This document shows, piece by piece, positions 1 to 8,468 of a stretch of 64,000 bases of DNA (positions are counted from its first letter, which is position 1; every line of letters starts with the position of its first letter). The position numbers and the translations under genes are program-made. The notes beneath the pieces were generated by a model. The model was not told where the DNA came from, made no database searches, and worked only from the letters and a program-made list of their open reading frames with translations. Origin of the DNA: G963708235 sp963708235 (lineage in GTDB: Bacteria; Actinomycetota; Acidimicrobiia; Spongiisociales; UBA5794); assembly GCA_963708235.1 (NCBI GenBank), contig OY970200.1:868001-932000 (forward strand). Direction: 5' to 3'.

Positions 1-876
1 CTGACGTCCCGTCGCCGGTGGAGCATCGCCAAGATCGAGGAGGCGATCGACAAGGCGGAACGCCTCGGCGCCGAGGTGGTCGGTCTCGGGGCGCTCACCG
101 CTTCGGTGACCGGGGGCGGCAAGCTGCTCCGTCACCGCCCCAACCTGTCGATCACCAACGGCAACGCCTTCACCGCCAAGCTCACCTACGAGGGGATCCT
201 CCGTCTGGTGGCGGCATCCGGGTCCGCCACCCCGCACATCGCCTTTGTCGGGGCCACCGGCAGCGTCGGTAGTTGCGTCGTCGACCTGGCCGCCGCCGAT
301 GGCTTCCCCGGCGAGGTGACGCTTGTCGCCCGCCATCAGGGACGTCTCGACCGACTTGCAGAGCGCACCCGGCTCGCCTCGCCCGGCACGAGCGTCCACG
401 TCTCCACCGACATGGCGGCCGTCCGCAATGCCGATCTGGTCGTTCTCCTCACCAGCGCCGCCGAGGCGATCCTCGGTCCGGAACACCTCAAGCTGGGTGC
501 CGTGGTGCTCGACGACACCCAGCCCCGTAACACCGCACCGTCACTGCTGGAGCTACGGCCGGATGTCACCGTCATCGATGGGGGAATGGCGGTCGTCGAC
601 GGGTTCGACATCGCCGCCGACATCGGTGACATCCCGACCGGGTACGCCTATGCCTGTCTGTGCGAGACGATGCTGCTGGCGTTGGACGGCCACCAGGGCA
701 ATTTCAGTGTCGGACATCCGACGGTCGCCCAGGCGCTGCACATGCAGCGGCTCGCCGATCGGTTCGGCGCCCTGGGATTCACCCTCGGCGACTTCCTCTC
801 CTTTGGCCGGCCCGCACCTGGGCCGGTCACGATGCGAACCGTGCCCACAGCGGCCGCCCTGGCGAGGGCGTCCTGA
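1..876 (+). CDS. Long-chain acyl-ACP reductase-like (SDR/saccharopine-type NADP-binding) protein, 5' truncated
   Basis: The start lies before the window; 291 C-terminal residues are visible. They resemble the cyanobacterial fatty acyl-ACP reductase (AAR) family, which reduces acyl-ACP to fatty aldehyde. Seen are a GLGALTA stretch and TNGNAFTA (AAR has GALGGF...TTGNTHTA), a Rossmann nucleotide motif GATGSVGS at visible residues 84-91, then VLDDTQPRN, VIDGGM and an ACLCETMLLAL...NFSVG ending like AAR's CFAEAMLLEF...NFSWG. The stop is one base before the next start, so it is probably cotranscribed with the flavoprotein. No aldehyde decarbonylase or wax synthase is nearby, so the product's fate is unknown. 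A different reductase of the same fold is possible. Confidence 0.65.
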   Translation: MTSRRRWSIAKIEEAIDKAERLGAEVVGLGALTASVTGGGKLLRHRPNLSITNGNAFTAKLTYEGILRLVAASGSATPHIAFVGATGSVGSCVVDLAAADGFPGEVTLVARHQGRLDRLAERTRLASPGTSVHVSTDMAAVRNADLVVLLTSAAEAILGPEHLKLGAVVLDDTQPRNTAPSLLELRPDVTVIDGGMAVVDGFDIAADIGDIPTGYAYACLCETMLLALDGHQGNFSVGHPTVAQALHMQRLADRFGALGFTLGDFLSFGRPAPGPVTMRTVPTAAALARAS

Positions 877-877
877 G

Positions 878-2209
878 ATGGCACATTCCACTGGCAAACC
901 GACTGAGATCGTGATCCTCGGCGGTGGATATACCGCTGTATGGGGCTACCGATCCATCGTTCGGCGGCTCCGCCACGAACTGGCCACCGGCACGGTTCGC
1001 ATCACGGTCATCTCCGCAAGCCGGCACCATGCCTTCCACGGCTGGACCGGTGAGGTGCTCAACGGACTGGTGCGCTACGACCGCACCCGCACCCCGCTCG
1101 CAAAGCTGATGAAACGGGCTCACATCATCAACGGGTGGGTCGAGGGCATCGATCTGGACGCCCGGGCGGTGCGCTACGCCGCGGCGGACGGTGCGGCCAC
1201 GGTGCGCTTCGACCACCTGCTCGTCGGTGTGGGGTCGCACGACGCCTCCGACCGCATCCCCGGACTCGCCGAGCACGGGTGGTCGGTCAAGACGGACGAC
1301 GGACTGCTCGACACCCGTGATCACCTTGCCTCGGTGCTGGAACGGGCCACATCGACCACCGATCCCGGCGAGCGGCGGCGACTTCTCTCGTTCGTGGTCG
1401 CTGGTGGGGGCTTCGCCGGTGCGGAGATGGCGGCGGCCATCGCCGAGTACCTGCAGCGGCAGGTCCGACACCACCCGGTGTTGGAGACGTGCCCGGCGCA
1501 GGTGACGTTGATCCACGGCGGCCCGGCCCTGCTCCCCGAGATGCGCCCCCGATTCGACCGATTCGCCGACTATGCCACCCGCCAACTCGCCGACCATGGC
1601 GTCGCTGTCCGGTTGGGTGTCCGGCTCGAGCGGGTGACCGCTGCAGGTGCGACCCTCGACAACGGAGCGGTTGTCCCGGCGGCGACGGTGCTGTCGACCA
1701 TCGGGCAGACCCAGGTGCCGCTGGCAGGGACCGAACGGCTCACCAGGGACGCCACCGGCAGGATCGTCGGCGACACCTACCTGCGGACCTCGCACCCGAA
1801 CGTGTGGGCAGGCGGCGATGCGGCGGCGGTACCTCACGTCCTGTCGGGTGAGGCCTGTCCGCCGAATGCCCTGTGGGCGATCAAGCACGGGGTGCGGGTC
1901 GGCGACAACATCGCCCGCACCATCACCGGGCGCCGGTTGCGCCGTTTCCGCTTTCTCGGGTTGGGGCAGGCCGCCAGTTTCGGTGTGGGGAAAGGCGCCG
2001 GAGAGCTCTACGGGATTCAGCTCACCGGCTGGTTGGGCTGGCTGGTGCGGTGGGGGTTCTTCCACTGGTTCATGCCATCGCGAGGCGCCGCCATCGCCAC
2101 CATCAGCGAGTGGCTGGCCATCCCCCTGCGCGGACGCTACTTCGACGACGAGATCGAGGTGGAGCCGGCCGATGGCCGGGCCGGGTCGGTCCGTATCGTC
2201 GCTGCCTGA
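878..2209 (+). CDS. NAD(P)/FAD-dependent oxidoreductase, type II NADH dehydrogenase-like
   Basis: A two-dinucleotide-binding-domain flavoprotein of 443 residues. The FAD motif ILGGGY is at residues 11-16, a second Rossmann motif VVAGGGFAGAEM near 172-183, and the FAD-contacting VWAGGDAAAVP near 307-317. A Trp-rich amphipathic C-terminal stretch (LTGWLGWLVRWGFFHW) is typical of the membrane anchor of NDH-2 enzymes, which pass electrons from NADH to quinone at the inner face of the membrane. No redox-active CxxC is present, which argues against thioredoxin-reductase-type enzymes. I chose the ATG one base after the upstream stop; longer in-frame starts would overlap the previous gene by over 500 bases. 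The electron acceptor cannot be told from sequence. Confidence 0.8.
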   Translation: MAHSTGKPTEIVILGGGYTAVWGYRSIVRRLRHELATGTVRITVISASRHHAFHGWTGEVLNGLVRYDRTRTPLAKLMKRAHIINGWVEGIDLDARAVRYAAADGAATVRFDHLLVGVGSHDASDRIPGLAEHGWSVKTDDGLLDTRDHLASVLERATSTTDPGERRRLLSFVVAGGGFAGAEMAAAIAEYLQRQVRHHPVLETCPAQVTLIHGGPALLPEMRPRFDRFADYATRQLADHGVAVRLGVRLERVTAAGATLDNGAVVPAATVLSTIGQTQVPLAGTERLTRDATGRIVGDTYLRTSHPNVWAGGDAAAVPHVLSGEACPPNALWAIKHGVRVGDNIARTITGRRLRRFRFLGLGQAASFGVGKGAGELYGIQLTGWLGWLVRWGFFHWFMPSRGAAIATISEWLAIPLRGRYFDDEIEVEPADGRAGSVRIVAA

Positions 2210-2233
2210 CCCCGCCATGACCGGCCGGAGGAT

Positions 2234-2404
2234 TCATTTCGGGAAGGGTTTACCGGGTGGACCGTCATCGCCGACCTTGCGCATCTTGATCTGTCGGATC
2301 AGGACGGCCGCCCGCTGGTAGTCGGCGAGTGCGGCCTCGCTGTGCCCGCGGCTGGTGGCGGCAACGCCACCGATGATCTCGATCGGTGCGGAGCGGTCGT
2401 TCAT
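2234..2404 (-). CDS. Small hypothetical protein (56 aa) downstream of the SIR2-GAF gene
   Basis: A short frame starting ATG with GAACGAGG directly upstream. It encodes 56 residues with a polar start, a helix-forming middle (EAALADYQRAAVLIRQIKM) and a Pro/Gly-rich basic tail ending PPGKPFPK. No family is recognised and no membrane segment is present. It lies on the same strand as the SIR2-GAF gene and 63 bases beyond its stop, so the two may be cotranscribed. The 25-C tract (on this strand) sits 19 bases before its ATG. The heptad-like middle could pack against a partner, but that is inference. The gene is short, and its reality rests on position and a plausible ribosome site. Confidence 0.5.
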   Translation of the reverse strand: MNDRSAPIEIIGGVAATSRGHSEAALADYQRAAVLIRQIKMRKVGDDGPPGKPFPK

Positions 2405-2423
2405 CCTCGTTCCATCCTATCTC

Positions 2424-2448
2424 GGGGGGGGGGGGGGGGGGGGGGGGG
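2424..2448. repeat. 25-base G homopolymer (C25 on the minus strand)
   Basis: An uninterrupted run of 25 G. It is intergenic: 19 bases beyond the stop of the SIR2-GAF gene (2468) and 19 bases before the ATG of the 56-aa gene (2404), both read on the minus strand. The next longest homopolymers in the window are far shorter. Such tracts slip in replication and can change promoter or leader spacing, but they are also where assemblies are least reliable. Confidence 0.9.
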
Positions 2449-2467
2449 TCGGCGATCCGCAGCCGGG

Positions 2468-4024
2468 TCATCGCCCGCCGTCGTCCAGCAGGAACAGCTC
2501 GGCCAGGGCGTGTTCGATCGAGGGCAGCGACACCTGGCGGAGTGCCGACAGCCGCTGGGCGAGGACACTGCGGGGCGCCGGTTCGGTCGAGGCAAGGGTG
2601 ACCGACCCCACCGGGAGCCGGCCCCAGACGTCGCTCTCCACATACAGCGGGATGCCGACGACGTGGTTCCAACGGGACAGCGTCTGATGGGTGGTGGAGC
2701 GCGAAACCAGGCTGCCGGAGCAGAACGCCTGGACGGCGACGAAGTCGCTCTTCCAACCGACCGGGACCGGAGCAAGGGTGCTCGGATCTCGCCACACCCG
2801 ATCCGACGAAGCCCAGTTGGTGAGGCTCTCCGACCGTGGGTCGTAGATCCACAACGCCACCCCGAGACGCTCGTCGTTGCCGATCCCGTGGCCGTCGCCC
2901 GACAGATCTTTGCGCACCCCGTCCGCCAGCGCCGCCATGACGGCGTGGAGGGCATCCTGCACCCGTTCGAATTCCCCACGATCGGGGACGAACACGGTCT
3001 CGGAGATCCGGCGGCGCCACTCGTCCAGCCGGTCCGGAAACGGCCGGTAGGCGACGCCGGCGGCCCCGGTGCGGGTGTAGTGCACGATCTCGTGGAGGAG
3101 CTGGGCGCTCTGTGCGTAGAAGTCGGCCTGGACCGGTTCGACGCCGACCGCCTTCCATCGAGACGTCGCGGTCAGCTCCCGGGCGGCGGCGACCGCCGGC
3201 GGAGTCGAGTCGTACAGCGACGACGACTGCTGGCGGACGAATACCGCCACGTGCATGGTGGTGCCGTCGGCCCGGTACAGGTAGCGCAGCAGGTTGGGGT
3301 CGGTGAGGCTCATCCCGACGAACAGACAGGTCGATGCGGAGAGCCGGTCTGCGAAGAACTGCTCCTGCCAGGTCTCCGGCTGCTGCATCCGGTGGTAGTC
3401 CTGCTCGGAGAGCACCACGGTGCCGCGCTCGCGGCCCCGAGGGGTGATGACCCCGTGGAGGTGGAGCACCGATCTCCTCACGTCGCCGATCGAGTCCGGA
3501 TGCACCATCCACGTTGCGGATCCACGCTTCAACCCGAGGGCCGCCGTCAGGGCCGACTCGAGGACCAGGTCGTAGTTGGTCGTGGTGAGGCGGCTGCCGC
3601 TGTCCTCGGGTTTGGTGAGCAGCAGACTGGTCGCCGCCCGGGCGGTGGCCCCTGGCAGCGGGGTGAGTTGCTGTTCGTAGAGCGCCGTGTGCAGTGCCGG
3701 CACGAACCCGTCCCGGAGGGCTGCCTTGACCACGGCGGCGGCCCCGGTCAGCGAGTCGCCCCGGATCGTCCAATCGGCGAACTGGTCGCAATCGTCGCCG
3801 GCGAGTCCATGGTGGCGAGCTACCTGGACCAGCAACCGCCGGACCAGGGTGTCCCAGTTGGGGAACCCGACTTCGATCGAGCTGCCGGCTCCCACCACGA
3901 GCGTCATCTCCCGTGCCTCGGCCAGGCGTGCGATGAGCTGCTGCACCCCGTCGGTGCGAAAGAAGTCGCACAGGCCGCGTCTCCCCGTCTCGGTTCCGGT
4001 GTCCGGTCGTCCAGTCTCGGTCAT
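2468..4024 (-). CDS. SIR2-like (SIR2_2) domain protein with C-terminal GAF-like domain
   Basis: A 518-residue protein. Residues about 25-315 form a SIR2-like Rossmann domain: GAGSS at 45-49, TTNYD at 148-152, the LHLHG motif with candidate catalytic His190, and FVGMSLTDPN at 235-244. Bacterial members of this group are often NAD-degrading effectors in anti-phage systems (for example Thoeris ThsA, DSR proteins). Residues about 350-518 look like a GAF sensor domain (LGVALWIYDP, VGIPLYVESDVWGRLPVGSVTLAS). There is no signal peptide. ATG 4024 is preceded by GGGAGAG; frames running further upstream overlap the divergent ABM gene. A domain order of SIR2 then GAF suggests a ligand-gated NADase, which is inference; a metabolic regulatory role is not excluded. 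Confidence 0.8.
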   Translation of the reverse strand: MTETGRPDTGTETGRRGLCDFFRTDGVQQLIARLAEAREMTLVVGAGSSIEVGFPNWDTLVRRLLVQVARHHGLAGDDCDQFADWTIRGDSLTGAAAVVKAALRDGFVPALHTALYEQQLTPLPGATARAATSLLLTKPEDSGSRLTTTNYDLVLESALTAALGLKRGSATWMVHPDSIGDVRRSVLHLHGVITPRGRERGTVVLSEQDYHRMQQPETWQEQFFADRLSASTCLFVGMSLTDPNLLRYLYRADGTTMHVAVFVRQQSSSLYDSTPPAVAAARELTATSRWKAVGVEPVQADFYAQSAQLLHEIVHYTRTGAAGVAYRPFPDRLDEWRRRISETVFVPDRGEFERVQDALHAVMAALADGVRKDLSGDGHGIGNDERLGVALWIYDPRSESLTNWASSDRVWRDPSTLAPVPVGWKSDFVAVQAFCSGSLVSRSTTHQTLSRWNHVVGIPLYVESDVWGRLPVGSVTLASTEPAPRSVLAQRLSALRQVSLPSIEHALAELFLLDDGGR

Positions 4025-4117
4025 GTGTTCATCTCTCCCTGACCGGAGTGTCCCAGCCCGGTGTGACACAAACGGGCGATGAGTGGCCGGGTCCGTCGAG
4101 GTGCCAGACTTCCGCAG

Positions 4118-4964
4118 ATGAGCGACGCCCTCCCCGACTCCATCCCCACCGTCATCGTGTCGCGCCGGGTCCGTCCGGGGTCCGAGAAGGAGTTCGAGCG
4201 CTGGAACAACCGGCTCCGCTCCGCTGCCGAGAAGTTCCCCGGCCATGTCGGATCCGAGACCCAACCGCCGAATGCCGCCCATCCCGAGGACTGGGTCGTC
4301 CTCTACCGCTTCGCCACCGTGGAGGAGCTCGACCGCTGGCTCACGTCGCCCGAGCGCACCGCACTGATGGCCGAGGGGGCGCCGTTCGTCGAGGGACCGG
4401 TCAGCGAGCAGCGGATGATGGAGCCGGTTCACCGCGACCAGGCAGTCACCGCCGTGATGTCGCAGCGGGCACGGCCCGGGGCCGATGCAGAGCTCCCGAC
4501 GCTTCCACCGTGACGTGACCGCCGTGATGTCCGACTTCCCGGGCTTCCTCCGCTCCGACCTGCTCGATCCGGTGCCGGGAGCCCAGGCGGACCACGTCAT
4601 CGTGTTCTCGTTTGCGTCGCGGGCCGACCTCGACAACTGGCTGGACTCGGAGGAACGCCGCAGCATGCTCGACCGCATCGGCCCGCTCATCGAGGGCGAG
4701 CGCACCTTCAACGTGGTTGGTGGATTCGCCGGATGGTTCGGGCCCAACGACGCCGGGGGACCGGTCGCCTGGAAACAGGCAGTGGTGGTGTTGGTCGCCC
4801 TGTTCCCCACCAGCGTGTCGCTGCGCTACCTCCAGCTCCAGATCGTCCCCGATCTTCCGTGGGTACTCGGTGTGTTCACCCTCAACGTCATCGCCATCGT
4901 CATCCTCAACTGGTTCCTGATGCCCCTGGTGACCGGCTGGTTCGGATCGTGGCTGCGCCGGTGA
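4118..4964 (+). pseudogene. Tandem antibiotic-biosynthesis-monooxygenase (ABM) domain membrane protein, frameshifted
   Basis: Two frames together make one family protein. The first (to 4513) has an ABM-like ferredoxin-fold domain (VIVSRRVRPGSEKEFERWN, then VVLYRF and LDRWLTSPER) and begins a second repeat (TAVMSQRARPGADAE). The other frame continues that repeat (RRFHRDVTAVMSDFPGF, VIVFSFASRADLDNWLDSEE) and ends in two or three membrane segments (VVVLVALFPTSVSL, VLGVFTLNVIAIVILNWFLM). Removing one C from the CCC at 4495-4497 joins them into 281 residues. Members of this tandem type are found in many actinobacteria, with no established substrate. ATG 4118 is preferred to ATG 4079, whose extra 13 residues are unlike the domain. 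Confidence 0.75.
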
Positions 4965-5042
4965 GGCGATGGCGTTCCGTTTCGGGGCACCGCAACCGAT
5001 GTGGTCCAATGGGGACGACGTGCCGAGACCGGAGGTGACCGT

Positions 5043-5960
5043 GTGAATCCGACCCTGCCTGCGCTCCCCCTCGACGAATGGGAACCGGCGAAGGACACCC
5101 TCCACCTCTGGTGCCAGATCGTCGGCAAGACCAAGCTGGCCCTGACCTCACGCCGCAACCACTGGTGGAACGTACCGCTCTACGTCTCGTCGCGTGGTCT
5201 CACCACCCGGCGGCTTCCGCTCAGCGCTCACAACCTCGAGATCGAAATCGATCTGGTCGACCATCGACTGGTCGCCCGCACCACCGAAGACGAGACCGGT
5301 TTCGCCCTGGGTGACGGGCTGTCGGTTGCGGAGTTCCACGGGCGGTTCTTCGTCGAGCTACGCCGGCTCGGCATCGAGGCGACGATCCTGCCGGTGCCTT
5401 TCGGGGTGCCGATGACCACCCCGTTCGCCGACGACCACGACCACGCCTCGTACGATCCGGCGGCGTCGCGGCGGTTCCTCACCGCCCTGCAGTGGACCGC
5501 TGACGTCTTCGACGAGTTCGCCGGCTGGTCAACCGCAAAGACCAGCCCGGTGCACCTCTTCTGGCACAGCTTCGACCTCGCCGTCACCCGGTTCTCGGGT
5601 CGCCGCGCCCCGACCATCCCCGATGCCGATCCGGTGACGGCCGAGGCCTACTCCCACGAGGTGGTGAGCTGCGGGTTCTGGGCGGGAGACCCCGGGACCC
5701 GCTTCCCCGCCTACTACGCCTACACCGCACCGGAACCGGCGGGCATCGCCGAGTTCCCGCTCCGACCCGACACGGCGGCGTGGGTGGGGGAGCGCGGTGG
5801 GCTCCTCGCCGTCCTCCCCTATGACGCCGTCCGCACGTCCGCTGATCCGAAGGGCGACCTCCTCGACTTCCTTCACAGCTCCTACGAGGCCGGCGCCGCC
5901 TTCGGGGACTGGGACGTTGACGATCATGCCACCGTGTGGAGTCCTGTCCCGAAACCGTGA
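5043..5960 (+). CDS. DUF5996 family protein
   Basis: A 305-residue soluble protein matching the DUF5996 family by its landmarks: LHLWCQIVGKTKLAL near the start, NHWWNVPLYVSSRGLTTR, an IDLVDHRL strand, SPVHLFWHSFDLAVTRFSGR, EVVSCGFWAGD and PAYYAYTAPEP, ending FLHSSYEAGA. The family has no known function; its conserved Trp, His and Tyr residues suggest a buried binding pocket. The GTG at 5043 is chosen because GGAGG lies 6 bases upstream; the upstream ATG at 5001 has no such site. It is flanked by the ABM gene and an M28 peptidase with no sign of a shared pathway. Confidence 0.85.
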   Translation: MNPTLPALPLDEWEPAKDTLHLWCQIVGKTKLALTSRRNHWWNVPLYVSSRGLTTRRLPLSAHNLEIEIDLVDHRLVARTTEDETGFALGDGLSVAEFHGRFFVELRRLGIEATILPVPFGVPMTTPFADDHDHASYDPAASRRFLTALQWTADVFDEFAGWSTAKTSPVHLFWHSFDLAVTRFSGRRAPTIPDADPVTAEAYSHEVVSCGFWAGDPGTRFPAYYAYTAPEPAGIAEFPLRPDTAAWVGERGGLLAVLPYDAVRTSADPKGDLLDFLHSSYEAGAAFGDWDVDDHATVWSPVPKP

Positions 5961-6105
5961 GTCCCCCGCCGTCGTCCCCGATCCGGTCGGCCGACGACGG
6001 GAGGGGAAACCGGGTGGCAAGGCGGTTGACCGGACTGAGTCGTCCGACCTAGGCTCGAATGACCCCCCCGAACGGTGGGGCTCGTGAACCACGGAGGGAG
6101 AGACC

Positions 6106-7789
6106 GTGAAACCACCAGTACTCAAGGTGCACCAGCGATGGTCTTCGATGAGGGCAGCCGGCCGGGACGGGAAGGGACGGCGCTGGATGATCACGCCGCT
6201 GGTTCCCTTGCTGCTGGCGCTCGTCGTGGCCTTCGGCCCGGTCGCCGTCGTCGCCCAGGCGCCACCCGACACCACATGGGGTGATCCGGTCCTCGAAGCG
6301 CGGGTCACCTCGCAGATCGACATCGATCGCGCCGTCGATCACCTCCGGCACTTCACCGATGTGATCGGTCCCCGGCTCGGCGGCACCCCGGCGGAGAATG
6401 CGGCCGCCCAGTACCTGAAGGCCGAGCCTCGAGAGTTATGGCTACGAGGTCACCCTCCAAGGATTCCCCGCCTCCAACAAGCTGGTGGGAACGATCGCCA
6501 TCCCCGGCACCCGGGCCCTGCAGAGCGGCATCGCCACCAACGGTCGGATCACGGCGGGGACCTTCGTCCCCGGGGAGCTGGTCTGGGCCGGCACCGGGAT
6601 GACCGTCGCCGAGTTCCCGGCGGACACCGCCGGGAAGATCGTCCTGATGGAGAACGCAACGACAAACGCCAACCGCAACATCCAGGTGGGCAATGCCGCC
6701 GACCTCGGCGCCGCCGGCGTCATCCTGTGGCGCACCCAGGCCACCCCCTTCGACCCGGCGCTGACCACGGTCCGGACGATTCCGGTGCTCGGTGTCGGTG
6801 GCGGGCAGGGGACCATCCTCAAGGATCGGATCGATGCCGGTCCGGTGACCGTCTCGGTCGACACCACGTCGTACACCGGGCTCACCGCCTACAACGTCCA
6901 CGCCTCGAAGGCACCCACCGTGGGTGACGCCGAGAACGCACCCATCGTCATGGTCAGCGGTCACTACGACTCGGTGCGAGGTGCTCCCGGTGCCAATGAC
7001 GACGGGTCGGGCACCATGCTCACCCTTGAACTGGCAAGGGTGTTCAAGGATCTCAAGTCGGACAAGGAACTGAGGTTCTCGTTCTGGGGTGCCGAGGAAC
7101 AGGGTCTGATCGGGTCCAACTACTACGTCAACAATGCCCCCCAGGCAGAACTCGACCGGTTCGTCGGGGTGTGGCAGAACGACATGGTGGCGACAAGCTG
7201 GGAACCGGCCAACCGCTACAACCTGCTCACCGTTCATGGTCTCCACAACACGGTGACCCAGGCGGTTGCGGCCGTGGCGCCCCGGCTCGGTCACGAGGCG
7301 TTCATCCTCGGCCCCGTCGTACGCGGCGGGAGCGATCATGTGCCCTTCCACAACCGGGGGATCGCCGCCGCCAATCACAGCTGGCGACCGGCGAGCGGTC
7401 CCGGCAACCTGGAACCGGCGTACCACACACCTGAGGACACCATCGAGAACAACCTCAGCCCGGAGAGGTGGCGCGTCAGCATGGAGCTGATCGGTTCTGC
7501 GATCTACACCCAGGCGCAGACCGCCGAGGACGGATTCGACCTGCTCAGCGATGCGGTCGCCGATCTCGAACTCGACGCCTCACAGTGGAAGCTGGTCAGG
7601 TTCCTCGATCGGATCGAGCGGGAAATGGCCGTCGACGACACCGAAGAGGCGTGCCGTGCCACCGCCGCATACGGCGAAGAGGTGGACCGGCTCGCCGGGC
7701 TGCGTCCCGAGCGGGGGCCGCTGGACCCCGAGGTCGCCTACGACCTCCGTGCGTTCACGCAGAACCTGTCGCTGACGCTCGGCTGCTGA
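6106..7789 (+). pseudogene. Secreted M28-family zinc aminopeptidase with PA domain, frameshifted
   Basis: The first frame from GTG 6106 (GGAGGGAGA just upstream) gives an N-terminal basic region, a hydrophobic export segment (MITPLVPLLLALVVAFGPVAVVAQ) and the start of the mature protein up to AAQYLKAE. The second frame resumes as SYGYEVTLQGF, then a PA-type insert (GAAGVILWRTQ), zinc-binding GHYDSVRGAPGANDDGSG, catalytic WGAEEQGLIGSNYY and GGSDHVPF. Removing one C at 6427-6428 restores about 560 residues. Members are exported metallopeptidases that trim peptides from their N-terminus. A second, intact relative is at 18793. The lesion looks like a sequencing insertion, since both halves are otherwise well preserved. 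Confidence 0.8.
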
Positions 7790-7821
7790 GAACCGGTTCC
7801 GTCGCCCACGACGGACGCTCA

Positions 7822-7858
7822 GGGTGTGGCCCGGCCGTAGGCTGGGCCACACCCTTTT
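7822..7858 (+). terminator. Rho-independent terminator
   Basis: Perfect 11-bp stem GGGTGTGGCCC (7822-7832) and GGGCCACACCC (7844-7854) with an 11-base loop, then TTTT. It lies 33 bases after the M28 peptidase stop and ends that transcript before the DinB gene. Confidence 0.85.
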
Positions 7859-7880
7859 GCGTTGCGGTCGGGAGGTCACG

Positions 7881-8468
7881 ATGGACTGGAATCAGCAGCT
7901 GATCGAACAACTCGACTGGCACTGGGCGGCGCACCTCCGCCCCCGTCTCGACGGGCTCACCGACGACGAGTACCTGTGGGAACCGGTTCCGGGGTGCTGG
8001 AGTATCCGTCCCAGGGACGTGGCCTCGACCACCCACGCCGCCGGGGCCGGCGCATACGTCATCGACTACGCGTTCCCCGAACCGGACCCGGCCCCGGTCA
8101 CCACGATCGCCTGGCGGGTCGGTCACATCGCCATCGGCGTCCTCGGGATGCGGGCCGCCAACCACTTCGGTGAAGGCGGCGTCGACTATGCCACCACCGA
8201 GTGGTCACCGTCCGCCGCCGAGGGGCTGGCATTGCTCGACCGGCACTACGCCGCCTGGATCGGCGGGCTCCGGACCCTGGGGCCGGAAGACCTGGAGCGG
8301 CCCTGCGGTCCGCACGAGGGTGGCTACGCCGATGCGCCGTTCGCCGCCCTCATCCTCCATATCAGCCGTGAGGTCATCCATCACGGCTCCGAAATCGCCC
8401 TGTTGCGCGATCTGTACCAGTGGAGCGGCGCATCCCCGCACCCGCTCGGAACAGCCGCCGGATCGTGA
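7881..8468 (+). CDS. DinB-like family protein
   Basis: A 195-residue four-helix protein of the DinB/DUF664 type: WNQQLIEQLDWHWAAHLRPRLDGLTDDEYLWEPVPG at the start, an internal TTIAWRVGHIAIGVLGMRAANHF helix, and a C-terminal ALILHISREVIHHGSEIALLRDLY. His residues in the second and last helix occupy the family's usual metal-binding places (H in GHIAI; HHGSE). Actinobacterial members include mycothiol- or bacillithiol-dependent transferases, but this branch is not characterised. ATG 7881 follows GGGAGGTCACG. Its stop overlaps a possible GTG start of the MFS transporter, which implies translational coupling. Confidence 0.8.
   Translation: MDWNQQLIEQLDWHWAAHLRPRLDGLTDDEYLWEPVPGCWSIRPRDVASTTHAAGAGAYVIDYAFPEPDPAPVTTIAWRVGHIAIGVLGMRAANHFGEGGVDYATTEWSPSAAEGLALLDRHYAAWIGGLRTLGPEDLERPCGPHEGGYADAPFAALILHISREVIHHGSEIALLRDLYQWSGASPHPLGTAAGS

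Noticed and set aside
2401..2979. Phase-variable extension of the SIR2-GAF protein through the poly-C tract
   Set aside because: The protein's own stop codon (2468-2470) lies before the tract, so slippage there cannot change its reading frame.
4118..4964. Programmed ribosomal frameshift in the ABM gene
   Set aside because: No slippery heptamer or following structure is evident, and four other genes show the same kind of one-base insertion, so an error explains it better.
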